Assembly: GCA_963783245.1 (NCBI GenBank)
Contig: CAWAMS010000006.1
Span: 186,001-250,000, forward strand
DNA: 64,000 nucleotides
Direction: 5' to 3'
DNA from: Bog-473 sp963783245
GTDB taxonomy: Bacteria; Actinomycetota; Acidimicrobiia; Acidimicrobiales; RAAP-2
Of the stretch, positions 1 to 9,093 are shown piece after piece. Numbering within the stretch: the first letter of the stretch is position 1; each line of letters opens with the position of its first letter. The translations under genes and the position numbers were made by a program. The notes below the pieces were generated by a model that was given only the letters and a program-made list of their open reading frames with translations, was not told the origin of the DNA and did no database searches.

Positions 1-2
1 GC

Positions 3-1838
3 GCGGGCGACGTCATCCTGATTGAGCCGGGTACCTACCAGGCCTCGGCCGACCCCACGGGCACGTCGAATACCGTGCCACCGGCACTCAACAACCTCAC
101 GATCCAGTCCGACCTGGGCACCGCTGCCAACACCATCATCGAAGGTGCCCCGACAAACGGCCTGACGATCAATGCGAACGACGTGACGGTCGCCGGCCTG
201 ACGTTCGATCACTCGGGCGCAGCAGGCATTTTGGTGACGCCGCCGGCGGGGGCCACAGCGCCCGCGGCAATCAACGACGTGACGCTCAATGATGTCGTGA
301 GCACCAACAGCGACCAATGCTTCAACACGCCGACGACCCCCGCCTGCACAGGCGCAATCGGCGCCGGAGACTACGGAGAGTCGATCTGGTTGGAGAGCGT
401 GACGAACTCCACCCTCGAGGGCTCGACCCTCGCTGGTGGCCTGGGTGGCGGACTTCTCGTCTCCGACGAGGTTGGCCCGAGCTCCGGGAACACGATTGAG
501 AACAACAACATCGTGGACAACCAGTTGGGCTGCGGCATAACCCTGGCCGCGCACAACCAAGCCGCCATCTTCTCCAGCGGCCCCAATGCGGGTAAGCCCA
601 ACCCGGCGGCGGGTGGCGTGTACAACAACACCGTGAAGGACAACGTCTCGAGCGGCAACGGGGCGACCGGCATCGGCGTGTTCAACGCCGCCTACAACAA
701 CACCATCGAGGGCAACACCTTCGACAACAACGGTGAGCCGGGCGTGAAATTGAACCCGACGTTCCCCGGCGGAGATGTGAACGGCAACTCCATCATCGGC
801 AACACCGTCGGGGTGAACTCCCTCCTCGACGGTCCCGGGGGCGGCATCCCCGGTAGCCACAACTCCCTGTCGACGCAGACCACCGGCATCCAGGTCGACG
901 CCCCGGCGGGTCCCGTGACCGGCACGGTCATCACCGGCAACACGGTCAGTGGCAACTTCTTCGGGATCTACCTGTTTGCAGGGGCGGCCAGTTCGACGGT
1001 CTCGGGCAACACGGTCACGGTCACCAAGGGTGGGGTACCAGTCTTCACCGGGGTGCCGCCGGGCAGCTCATTGTGGCTGGCGGCCTCCGACGGTGGCGTG
1101 TTCAGCTTCGGCCAGGCTCCTTTCGAGGGCTCGGCCGGCGCCCTGACCCTGGCCCAGCCTGTCGTGGGCCAGGCCGCCACTCCTGACGGTGGCGGGTACT
1201 GGCTGGCCGCCAAGGACGGTGGCATCTTCAGTTACGGATCCGCCACCTACTGGGGATCCCTCCCGGGCGAGAACGTCCACGTGTCGAACATCGTGGGCAT
1301 CGCGCCCACAGCCGATGGTGGCGGGTACTGGCTGGTCGGCACCGATGGCGGTGTCTTCGCCCTGGGTGACGCCACGTTCGCCGGGTCGGTCCCGGGCGAT
1401 CACGTCAGCGTGTCGAACATCGTGGGCATCGCGCCCACGGCCGACGGTGGCGGGTACTGGCTGGTCGGCAAGGACGGCGGTGTCTTCGCCTTCGGTGACG
1501 CCAAGTTCGAAGGTTCGGTCCCGGGCGAGCACGTCAGCGTGTCGAACATCGTGGGCATCGCGCCCACGGCCGACGGTGGCGGGTACTGGCTGGTCGGCAA
1601 GGACGGCGGTGTCTTCGCCTTCGGTGATGCCGCCTTCGCCGGTTCGATCCCGGGCGAGCACGTCAGCGTGTCGAACATCGTGGGCATCGCGGGCAACCCT
1701 GCCGGCGGCGGCTACTGGCTGGTCGGATCCGATGGCGGGACCTTCGCCTTCGGTTCAGCGACATTCCTCGGCTCGCTCCCGGGCCAGAACGTCCACGTGT
1801 CGAACGTCGTGGGCATCACGGCGACGCCGACACGGTGA
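3..1838 (+). CDS. Right-handed beta-helix surface protein with C-terminal WLVGxDGGVFAFG repeats (5' truncated)
   Basis: The reading frame is open from base 3, so the gene begins upstream of the window; the first in-frame GTG (75) is probably internal because the residues before it (GDVILIEPGTY) already look like the first turn of a parallel beta-helix. About 330 residues are rich in Asn ladders and N-G-N turns (GNTVSGN, NNTIEGN), typical of beta-helix proteins that bind or cleave polysaccharide. The last 250 residues are tandem 43-residue units carrying GGYWLVGxDGGVFAFG, a repeat common in secreted actinobacterial proteins. No catalytic residues could be assigned, so adhesin, cell-wall protein and lyase all remain possible. 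It ends before a strong hairpin and converges with the cox operon. Confidence 0.75.
   Translation, partial: AGDVILIEPGTYQASADPTGTSNTVPPALNNLTIQSDLGTAANTIIEGAPTNGLTINANDVTVAGLTFDHSGAAGILVTPPAGATAPAAINDVTLNDVVSTNSDQCFNTPTTPACTGAIGAGDYGESIWLESVTNSTLEGSTLAGGLGGGLLVSDEVGPSSGNTIENNNIVDNQLGCGITLAAHNQAAIFSSGPNAGKPNPAAGGVYNNTVKDNVSSGNGATGIGVFNAAYNNTIEGNTFDNNGEPGVKLNPTFPGGDVNGNSIIGNTVGVNSLLDGPGGGIPGSHNSLSTQTTGIQVDAPAGPVTGTVITGNTVSGNFFGIYLFAGAASSTVSGNTVTVTKGGVPVFTGVPPGSSLWLAASDGGVFSFGQAPFEGSAGALTLAQPVVGQAATPDGGGYWLAAKDGGIFSYGSATYWGSLPGENVHVSNIVGIAPTADGGGYWLVGTDGGVFALGDATFAGSVPGDHVSVSNIVGIAPTADGGGYWLVGKDGGVFAFGDAKFEGSVPGEHVSVSNIVGIAPTADGGGYWLVGKDGGVFAFGDAAFAGSIPGEHVSVSNIVGIAGNPAGGGYWLVGSDGGTFAFGSATFLGSLPGQNVHVSNVVGITATPTR
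1281..1825 (+). repeat. Tandem 129-bp coding repeat
   Basis: The string gtgtcgaacatcgtgggc, or a close variant, starts at 1281, 1410, 1539, 1668 and 1797: an exact 129-bp (43-codon) period. Two more divergent units precede it from about 1069. The near identity between the units at 1410 and 1668 suggests recent unit duplication or gene conversion. Confidence 0.9.
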
Positions 1839-1883
1839 GGCCGTGATGCGGCCGCCGCTCTAGGTCAGTTCGGGGGGTTCGCC

Positions 1884-1935
1884 CGTTTCATCCCTGCCGT
1901 CGTCGATGTGGTGAAGAGGCGGCAGGGATGAAACG
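1884..1935. terminator. Perfect 16-bp hairpin between convergent genes
   Basis: cgtttcatccctgccg (1884-1899) is exactly complementary to cggcagggatgaaacg (1920-1935), with a 20-base loop. It sits between the plus-strand beta-helix gene (stop 1838) and the minus-strand coxG-like gene (stop 1948), so it fits a bidirectional terminator. There is no T-tract on either side. Confidence 0.6.
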
Positions 1936-1947
1936 CCACGGGACACC

Positions 1948-2631
1948 TCAGTCCCGTGCGCGGTGCCGGCGTCGGCGCAGGCGCGACCAGAAGAGAAGGA
2001 GGATCAGCGCTGCAGCCAGCGGCGCCAGCCGCTTCACGACGGAGGGCCCGGCCGTGCCGAGGAGGTCGACCGGCTCGGCCGGGACCGAATGGATTGCCCG
2101 GATCGTCGGTGTCGCGGGCCCTTCAGCGGCCCCATTGGTCGCAGCCGGGGAGGCGCTTTCCGTGACGTCCGGCTCCGGCGCGGTGCCTTGCGACAGGACG
2201 TCGGCTTCGAGTCGCTCGGCGAACTCCCCCAGCATCTTGGCGCTGACATCGCCCATCACGCTCCGGCCGAATTGCGCGACCTTCCCCGTGATGGCGAGGT
2301 CGGTGACGATGGAGACGGTGGTGCCGTCGCCGTCGGCGGTGGCGACTGCGGTCACCGTGGCCGAGGCGTTGCCCTGCCCACGTGTATCACGCCCCTCGGC
2401 GAGCAGCACGGCTCGGTGCTGCCCGTCGTCCTTCTCGAGAAATCGGGCGCTCCCCTTGTACTGCGCGGAGATCGGCCCCACCTTCACTTTTACGACCCCT
2501 CGGTACTCGTCCCCCTCCACCTCTTGCAGCTCAGCACCGGGCATGCACGGTGCGACCCGCTCGAGGTCGGTGAGCACCGCCCACGCAACATCGATCGGTA
2601 CCGAGACGTGAAAGTCATTCTTCAGTTCCAT
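1948..2631 (-). CDS. coxG: CoxG-like SRPBCC protein with C-terminal membrane anchor
   Basis: 227 residues. The first 150 or so form an SRPBCC/CoxG fold (start MELKNDFHVSVPIDVAW, then CMPGAEL and the TDLAITGKVAQFG strand). A Pro/Ala/Glu-rich linker follows, then a single hydrophobic helix near residues 197-213 and an Arg-rich tail. In characterised cox clusters CoxG recruits CO dehydrogenase to the cytoplasmic membrane through a C-terminal anchor, and the domain order here fits that role. It is the last gene of the minus-strand cox operon; its ATG overlaps the stop of the MocA-like gene by 10 bp, implying translational coupling. A hairpin at 1884-1935 lies just downstream. Confidence 0.85.
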   Translation of the reverse strand: MELKNDFHVSVPIDVAWAVLTDLERVAPCMPGAELQEVEGDEYRGVVKVKVGPISAQYKGSARFLEKDDGQHRAVLLAEGRDTRGQGNASATVTAVATADGDGTTVSIVTDLAITGKVAQFGRSVMGDVSAKMLGEFAERLEADVLSQGTAPEPDVTESASPAATNGAAEGPATPTIRAIHSVPAEPVDLLGTAGPSVVKRLAPLAAALILLLFWSRLRRRRHRARD

Positions 2632-3203
2632 CGGGTGAGATCCTCCTCGCTATCGACGTCGGCGGGTTCGCCGTCGCAAACTACTTCGCACACCAGGTCG
2701 GGGCGCTCCTTCATGAGCACCCTGGCCCCTTCGTCCCCGGCCGCGGGCAAGAGTGCCCACACCGAGCGGTCGAGCCGGACCGGAGGTCGGCGCTGACCGT
2801 CGAACGTCGCCACCGCAATCGGGCTCGCTGAGGCCCCCACCGCAGCCCAAGCCGACGACGGCACCAGGGGCTGATCTCCCAATCCGACCACCATCGCGTC
2901 GTGCCGGCGCTCGAGGGCCCACGCCACCGCGGCGTGCAGGGAAGAGGCCTGCCCGCTCGCCCACTGGGGATTCTGGATCACGTGGACGCCCTCCGGCACC
3001 GCCTGCCCCAGATCAACCGCCCCGACGATCACGGCCACCTCGTCAAGAGCGGCACCGAGTGCGGCCGACAGGGCCCACGACACGAGAGGCCGGCCCCGGA
3101 ACCCCGCGAGCAACTTGTGGTCGCTGCCTTCGAATCGGGTGCCGCCACCAGCGGCCAGCACCACGGCGGCCACGGTCATCTGCGCAAGATCCCCACTACT
3201 CAC
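2622..3203 (-). CDS. MocA-like molybdenum cofactor cytidylyltransferase
   Basis: 193 residues from a GTG start that overlaps the stop of coxE by 8 bp; an ATG eight codons later (3179) is also possible. The nucleotidyltransferase signature VLAAGGGTRF is at the N-terminus, followed by a substrate/base region around DHKLL and the metal-binding GLGDQPLV segment. Proteins of this family transfer CMP to molybdopterin to give the cytosine-dinucleotide cofactor used by CO dehydrogenase and other xanthine-oxidase-family bacterial enzymes. Its place between coxE and coxG supports that substrate over MobA-type GMP transfer. Specificity for CTP is inferred from context. Confidence 0.82.
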   Translation of the reverse strand: MSSGDLAQMTVAAVVLAAGGGTRFEGSDHKLLAGFRGRPLVSWALSAALGAALDEVAVIVGAVDLGQAVPEGVHVIQNPQWASGQASSLHAAVAWALERRHDAMVVGLGDQPLVPSSAWAAVGASASPIAVATFDGQRRPPVRLDRSVWALLPAAGDEGARVLMKERPDLVCEVVCDGEPADVDSEEDLTRWN

Positions 3204-4317
3204 TCGCCGCGATCACGCCCACGAGCGCATCGAGCGAGGCGGCGGAATGGCCCTCGACGAATTGATCGACGTAGGGCAGTGCCGCCGCCATGCCCCGGGC
3301 CAGCGGCTCGTACCCGGCCGACGCCTTCAGTGGGTTGACCCATATCGTCTGATGGGCCGCCCGGTGCAGACGGGCCATCTCCCCCGCCAGCACGGTCGGG
3401 TCGCCCCGGTCCAAACCGTCCGACAGGATCACCACGATCGCACCACGGGCCATGCCGGGCATACCGAAGCGGTCGTTGAAGGTGCCGATTCCCTCGCCCA
3501 GCCGGGTGCCTCCCGACCAATCCAGCACCTGCTCGGTCGCCTGCTGCAAGGCGGCATCGGGGTCGCGCGACGACAGTTGGCGGGTGAGACGCGTGAGCCG
3601 GGTCCCAACGGCGAACGCTTCGACCTTGCCCTGACCGGCCACGGCGACGTGAAGAAAGCGCAGCAGAGCCCGGGCGTACGGCTCCATTGACCCACTCACG
3701 TCGCAGAGGAGCACGACTCGGCGCGGCCGCTCGGAGGGCTGCCGGTTCATGATGCGGACAACCTCGCCTCCCGATCGCAACGTCCTCCGCAGGGTCGCTC
3801 TCGGATCGTGACGCCCGCGGTCGCGCCTGGACCGGCGCATTCTCCGGGAGCGATGCGTCGCCCTGACGGTGGTCTCGCGGAGGAGCCGTGAGATCTCTTC
3901 GAGCTCCTCGGGAGTGCATGCCGCGAAGTCCTTGCGCCGAAGTTGCTCGACGTCGGTGTAGCTGACCAGGGACAGGTGCCGCGGCGGTTCGCCGTCACCC
4001 GTCTGCGCAGCATCGACATCGTCACGTTCGAGGTCGAAGGATTGATCCGGAGGCGGTGGGAGGGGATCTTGCGACACGGTGTCGCCCAACCAGAACGAGC
4101 CGAAGACCCGGTCGTAGGTCGGCACGTCCTCCTGGCGCTGGATCAGCACGCTCCTCCCCGCCCAGTAGACCCTGTCGCGCCGATCGATCCCCAGCACATC
4201 GACAGCCCGTACGTACTGCACGACGTTGTCCACCGGGACGGTCACGCCGGCCCGGCGGAGGCAGCGGGCGAACGCCACCAGAAGGCTGAGGGTCGAGGCA
4301 GTCTGACGGTCAGTCAC
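3196..4317 (-). CDS. coxE: CoxE-like VWA-domain protein
   Basis: 373 residues using a GTG at 4317; the open frame extends further upstream, but that part overlaps the MoxR-type gene out of frame. The start overlaps the preceding stop as GTGACTGA. The C-terminal half is a von Willebrand A domain with MIDAS motif DVSGSM, a Thr in GGTRLGEG and an Asp in ILSDGLDRGDP. The N-terminal half matches the VWA-containing CoxE family (domain start VTDRQTAS, then AFARCLRRAGVTVPVD). CoxE works with the AAA+ protein CoxD in maturing the Mo-Cu site of CO dehydrogenase. Whether copper insertion is relevant here is uncertain because the large subunit is form II. Confidence 0.85.
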   Translation of the reverse strand: MTDRQTASTLSLLVAFARCLRRAGVTVPVDNVVQYVRAVDVLGIDRRDRVYWAGRSVLIQRQEDVPTYDRVFGSFWLGDTVSQDPLPPPPDQSFDLERDDVDAAQTGDGEPPRHLSLVSYTDVEQLRRKDFAACTPEELEEISRLLRETTVRATHRSRRMRRSRRDRGRHDPRATLRRTLRSGGEVVRIMNRQPSERPRRVVLLCDVSGSMEPYARALLRFLHVAVAGQGKVEAFAVGTRLTRLTRQLSSRDPDAALQQATEQVLDWSGGTRLGEGIGTFNDRFGMPGMARGAIVVILSDGLDRGDPTVLAGEMARLHRAAHQTIWVNPLKASAGYEPLARGMAAALPYVDQFVEGHSAASLDALVGVIAASE

Positions 4318-5266
4318 GCCGTGTGGCCTCTTGGACCAACCCCGCAAGGTCGCCGGCCGACACCCGCTCGATGTCCTCGCGATACTTGAGAATGCTCCCG
4401 AGAGTGCGCTCGACCGCGGTCTCGTCCAGTTGGCTGCTCCCCAGGGCGGCGAGAGCGTGGGCCCAGTCGATGGTCTCGGCGACACCGGGAGCCTTGTAGA
4501 GGCCCATCCCCCGGACTACCTGGACGGCCGCGGTGACCTGGCGGGCCAACCGTGCCCCGGCTTCGGGTGCCTTGAGGCGCACGATGGCCACCTCACGTTC
4601 GAAGTCCGGGTGCTCGACCCAGTGGTAGAGACACCGCCGCTTGAGGGCGTCGTGGACGTCACGGGTGCGATTCGAGGTCAGCACCACAAGAGGCGGCTCG
4701 TCGGCGCGAAACGTCCCGAGCTCGGGGACCGTCACCGAGTAGTCGGAAAGGACCTCGAGAAGGAACGCCTCGAATTCGTCGTCGGCGCGGTCAACTTCGT
4801 CGATGATCAGCACCGGTGGGGCGAGACCTTCGGATTGAGGAGCTATCGCACGGAGGAGCGGGCGCCGAACCAGGAAGCGTTCCGAGAACAACTCGTCCTC
4901 GACGATGTTGACGTCTTCGGGTCGGCCGCCCGCCGTGCCCCGGACCTCGGCGGCCCGGAGGTGGAGCAGTTGTCGGGCGAAGTCCCATTCGTAGACCGCC
5001 TGGCTCACGTCTATTCCCTCGTAGCACTGGAGGCGGACCAACTCCCCGCCCGTCCATTTGGACAGGGCATTGGCCACCTCGGTCTTGCCCCCACCCGGCT
5101 CACCTTCGAGGAACAGCGGGCGGCGGAGCACCATCGCCAGGAAGATCGCCGTGGCCAGACCGTCGTCCGCCAGGTAGCCGTACCCCTCGAGCGCGTGCCG
5201 TACATCGTCGGGCGACTTCGGCGGGGCGAACGGAGGGCGCACCGGCTTGTCGGAAGTCCCGCTCAC
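4310..5266 (-). CDS. coxD: CoxD-like MoxR-family AAA+ ATPase
   Basis: 318 residues from GTG 5266 (VSGTSDKPV). The frame stays open upstream, but that sequence overlaps the end of coxL and is low-complexity, so the internal GTG was chosen; the resulting length is usual for the family. Walker A is GEPGGGKTEVAN, Walker B is VLIIDEVDRAD, and sensor/arginine-finger residues lie in LTSNRTRDVHDALKRRC. MoxR ATPases pair with VWA proteins as metal-centre chaperones, and here the CoxE-like VWA protein is encoded immediately downstream with an 8-bp overlap. A role in activating the adjacent Mo enzyme is inferred from family and gene order. Confidence 0.88.
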   Translation of the reverse strand: MSGTSDKPVRPPFAPPKSPDDVRHALEGYGYLADDGLATAIFLAMVLRRPLFLEGEPGGGKTEVANALSKWTGGELVRLQCYEGIDVSQAVYEWDFARQLLHLRAAEVRGTAGGRPEDVNIVEDELFSERFLVRRPLLRAIAPQSEGLAPPVLIIDEVDRADDEFEAFLLEVLSDYSVTVPELGTFRADEPPLVVLTSNRTRDVHDALKRRCLYHWVEHPDFEREVAIVRLKAPEAGARLARQVTAAVQVVRGMGLYKAPGVAETIDWAHALAALGSSQLDETAVERTLGSILKYREDIERVSAGDLAGLVQEATRRD

Positions 5267-5309
5267 CGTCCGGGTCCCCCGGACAAGAAGGTGATGATGG
5301 TGCGGGTCG

Positions 5310-7687
5310 TCAAAGATTGACGCTCTCGGCGCCACGCTCGAGGTCTTCGCCTGCGGCATCTTCCCTCGGGAATGCGGCCATTTCGCTGGGCGGCTCCCGC
5401 CACGGATCGGGCAACGTGCCCGCCCGCGCGTCGGTGATCGCCCGCCAGACACGTTCGGAGGTGCAGGGCATGTCGATGTGGCGGACGCCGAGGTGGCTGA
5501 GCGCGTCGACCACCGCGTTCTGCACGGCGGGGGTCGAGCCGACGGTGGCGGACTCACCGATCCCCTTGGCCCCGAGCTCGTTCGTCGGCGACGGCGTCTC
5601 CGTGTGGGCCGTGACGAACGACGGCAGCTCGGCCGCACTGGGGATGCCGTACTCGGCCAGGGTGGACGTGATCGGATTGCCGTCTGCGTCATAGAGGACC
5701 TGCTCCCACAACGCCTGGGCGATGCCCGATGCCAGACCGCCGTGCACCTGGCCGTCGACGAGGAGCGGATTGACGATCACCCCGCAGTCGTCGACCGCGA
5801 AGTGCTGCACCGGGACGACGCGCCCCGTCTCGGTGTCGACTTCCACAACAGCGACATGGGCCCCGAACGGAAAGGTCGAACCGGCTCTCTCCGTGTCGTG
5901 CTGCACCATGAGGGGCTCGCCCCGGTCCGAGGCCACCCGGGCCACCTCGGACCATCCGAGCGCCTTGCTCGGAACGCCCGCGACGCCCAGCCGGCCGTCA
6001 CCGATGACGACGATGTCCTCCGGTGCCGTTTCGAGGATCTCCGCCACGAGCTCCTTGGCTCGCTCGACCACCAACTTCGACGTTTGGAGCACGGCGGTCC
6101 CACCGAGTTGGACGGAACGGGAGCCCCCGGTCCCCCACCGCGGGCGACCAGCGCCGTGTCGGACTGCACGTACCGGATCTGTTCGATCGGCACGCCGAAC
6201 TGATCCGCCGCGATCTGCGAGAACGCTGTCGCGTGGCCCTGGCCGTGTGCGGAAGTGCCTGCTTTGACCGTGATCATCCCGTCGTCGTGTACCTCGACTT
6301 CGGAGAATTCCGCCCCGCCTCCCGTCACCTCCACGTAGCACGAGATCCCGATGCCGAGTTGGATGCGGTCACCGTTCTTGCGTCTCTCGGCCTGCTCGCG
6401 GCGCAGCGCGTCATAGCCTGCGATGCGCAAGGCCTCGTTCAGGGCGGCCTCGTAATCGCCGCTGTCGTAGTCGGAGCCCATGACCGTCGTCAAAGGGAAT
6501 TCGTCGGGTTGGATGAAATTCTTACGGCGAATCTCGACCGGGTCGATGCCCAGCTCATCGGCCGCCATGTCGACGATCCGCTCGATGAACGCGGCCGCCT
6601 CGGGACGTCCCGCCCCCCGGTAGGCCCCCATCGGCGTGGTGTTGGTGGCAACGACCGCCACATCGAACGCGATGTGCGGAATGTGGTACACGCCCTGGGC
6701 CATGACCTTGGTCTGGCCCAGCACGAGGATGCCACCGAAACCTCCGTAGCCTCCGGCATCCCCGATCATCCGGCAGCGCATCCCCACGAATGTGCCATCC
6801 CGCTTGAGGCCCAACTCCACGTACTGCACCTGGCCGCGACCGTGTGACAACGCGACCATGTTCTCCGAACGGGTCTCGACCCACTTCACCGGTCGGTGCA
6901 GCTCGAGGGCGAGTTTGGCCGCCACCACACCTTCCGCCGAAAGATGCTTGCCGCCGAAGGAACCGCCCACGTTCGGGGCGATCACCCGCACACGCTCCGG
7001 ATCGATGCCCAACAGCCCGGCCAGGACGCCCCTGATCATGTGGGGCATCTGGCAGGAAAGATGCACGGTGAGGTCGAAATCGGTGCCGGTCGGATCGACG
7101 GCGATGGCACTCCCCTCCATGGGCACCACGGCCACCCGTTGGTTCTCGAATCGTCCCCGGACGACGACGTCGGCGTCCGCGAGGGGGTCCTTGCTGCCGG
7201 CACGCAATCCGATGATGACGTTGCTGCCCATTGCTTCGAACTGCAAGGGGGAATCCGGATCGAGCGCGTCCTCCATGTCGACGACGGCCCCGAGTGGCTC
7301 GTAGTCGATCTCCACCATTTCGGCCGCGTCCATCGCCAGGGCACGTGACTCGGCGACGACCACGACGACCGGGTCTCCGACGAAGTTGACGGTTCCTTTC
7401 GCGAGTGCGGGTCGGATCGCAGCCGGATGCAACAGCATCAGGGCCGGAGCGTCCGGGAAATCGAGGTCATCGGCGCTGTAGACGCCCACGACCCCCGGCA
7501 TCTCTCGCGCCGCCTTGAGGTCGATCGACCGGATCGTTGCGTGCGCAATCGGGGAGCGCACGAAGTACAGCGTGAGCATGCCCTCCTTCTTCAAGTTGTC
7601 GACGTACGTCCCCGCTCCCCGCAGAAGGTCGGGGTCCTCAACCCGTCGTATCGGCTTGCCCGAGAACGTACCGGCGCCGAGTGTCAT
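5310..7687 (-). CDS. CO-dehydrogenase-like molybdopterin large subunit, form II, frameshifted
   Basis: About 792 residues once one missing base is restored. The start is ATG 7687, overlapping the upstream stop as ATGA. The first frame carries the substrate/Mo domains through DTALVARGGG; at the CCCCC run 6132-6136 (plus strand) the frame shifts and conserved sequence resumes as TGGSRSVQLGG, continuing to stop 5310. The catalytic Glu region GAKGIGESATVG lies in the second part. The active-site loop reads GAYRGAGRPE: form II, not the AYxCSFR of proven CO-oxidising form I enzymes. Family members are hydroxylases using Mo-MCD; the true substrate is unknown. The break could be a real mutation or a one-base error in a G/C homopolymer. 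Confidence 0.85.
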
Positions 7688-8991
7688 ACGGTTGCCTCCT
7701 CGAGTGCTCGGCGGACCAGGACGGTCGCCAGGTGGCGGCGGTATTCCGAGGATGCGTTGGTATCGCTCGGTGGTTCCGTCCCGTGGTCGGCGGCCGCCGC
7801 GGCATCCGCAACGGATGCACCTCTGCCCACCGCCTCTTCGACCGCCGTCGCCCGCAGCGGCGTCGCCCCCATGTTGACGAGGGCGATACCGGTCGTGCCG
7901 TTGACGACCGCTGCCACTCCCACAATGGCCCAGTCCTGCGCTCGCCGGTTGAACTTCTGGAACGACCATCCCGCACCCGCCATCTTCGGCACGCGAATCT
8001 CGACGAGCATCTCGTCGGGAGCAAGGGCGGTCTCGAGGAATCCCCGGAAGAAATCGACCGCCGCGATCTCTCGGCGGCCGTCGGGCCCCTGCGCGACGAG
8101 GGTACCCCCCAGGGCGAGGACGGCGGCAGGGAGATCCGACGCCGGATCGCCATGGGCCAACGTCCCGCCCAGGGTGCCGCGGTGGCGCACTTGCGGATCG
8201 CCGACCTGGTGGGCGGTGTAGGCGAGCAACGGGACTTCCTGTTTCAGCAACGCCGAGGTCTCGAGGTCGTGGTGGCGGGCCAGGGCACCGATGGCGATCT
8301 CGTCGCCCCGTTCCTCGATGAACGACAGATCAGGAACCCTTCCGACATCGATGAGGACCGATGGAATGGCAAGTCGTAGCTTCATCAGCGGCAGGAGCGA
8401 ATGTCCGCCGGCGATCAATTTGGCCTCGTCGCCGTGCTCGACGAGGAGGGCGATCGCTTCCTCCGCCGAAGCAGCCCGGGCATAGTCGAAGGCAGCCGGG
8501 ATCACGAGACCGACTCGCGTCTGCGAACTGCGATCCTGGGTGCAGGCGAGAACCGCCTGCACAATGTTGTGGTAGCCGGTACATCGGCAGAGATTTCCTT
8601 CGAGGCCCTCTCGCACCCCCCGCTCGTCGAGCTCGGGCTCCTCGGCCAGGAGCGAGACCGCCGCCATCACCATGCCTGGCGTGCAGTAGCCGCACTGCAA
8701 TGCGTGATGCTCACGGAAGGCCTCCTGCACCGGGTGCAGCGCACCGTCGGGACCACCGAGGCCTTCGATGGTCACGATCTGCGCCTCGTCGGCCTGGGCC
8801 GCCAGCAGCGTGCACGACTTGACCGACTCACCGTTGAACAGCACGGTGCACGCGCCGCACGAGCTGGTGTCGCACCCGATATTCGTCCCGGTCAGTCCGA
8901 GCGTCTCCCTGATGTACTGCACGAGGAGTTGCCTCGGCTCGACATCGTCCCGGTGCGCAGCGCCGTTCACTTCGACAGAAATCAAGACCAT
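7684..8991 (-). CDS. Fused CoxS-CoxM: [2Fe-2S] plus FAD subunit of Mo hydroxylase
   Basis: 435 residues from ATG 8991 (MVLISVEVNG); a GTG nine codons upstream is possible. Residues about 1-155 are a complete small subunit: plant-type [2Fe-2S] cysteines in GCDTSSCGACTV and SC, and the second cluster in QCGYCTPG and NLCRCTGY. Residues about 165-435 are the FAD-binding medium subunit, beginning VIPAAFDYARA, with FAD motifs AGGHSLLPLMKLRLA and GTLGGTLAHGDPASDLP. The two are normally separate genes; no stop lies between them, and a GTG at the junction could still allow internal initiation. It passes electrons from the Mo centre to FAD. It is the first gene of the operon and overlaps coxL by 4 bp. 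Confidence 0.88.
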   Translation of the reverse strand: MVLISVEVNGAAHRDDVEPRQLLVQYIRETLGLTGTNIGCDTSSCGACTVLFNGESVKSCTLLAAQADEAQIVTIEGLGGPDGALHPVQEAFREHHALQCGYCTPGMVMAAVSLLAEEPELDERGVREGLEGNLCRCTGYHNIVQAVLACTQDRSSQTRVGLVIPAAFDYARAASAEEAIALLVEHGDEAKLIAGGHSLLPLMKLRLAIPSVLIDVGRVPDLSFIEERGDEIAIGALARHHDLETSALLKQEVPLLAYTAHQVGDPQVRHRGTLGGTLAHGDPASDLPAAVLALGGTLVAQGPDGRREIAAVDFFRGFLETALAPDEMLVEIRVPKMAGAGWSFQKFNRRAQDWAIVGVAAVVNGTTGIALVNMGATPLRATAVEEAVGRGASVADAAAAADHGTEPPSDTNASSEYRRHLATVLVRRALEEATV

Positions 8992-9093
8992 CCGCGACCA
9001 TCCTCGGCTCACATGCACTTAGGGGTGTCACCTTAGTGGGGAGTGTCCGGGATCATCATCGACCGCCGTGGTCCGGATACCCGCCGCCCGAAG

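Noticed and set aside
1884..1935. Inverted repeat as an insertion-sequence end or MITE
   Set aside because: A single 16-bp stem with 20-base loop between convergent genes fits a terminator; no target duplication or transposase.
5310..7687. Calling the large subunit a proven CO dehydrogenase (coxL form I)
   Set aside because: The active-site loop is AYRGAGR, not AYxCSFR, so substrate is left open.
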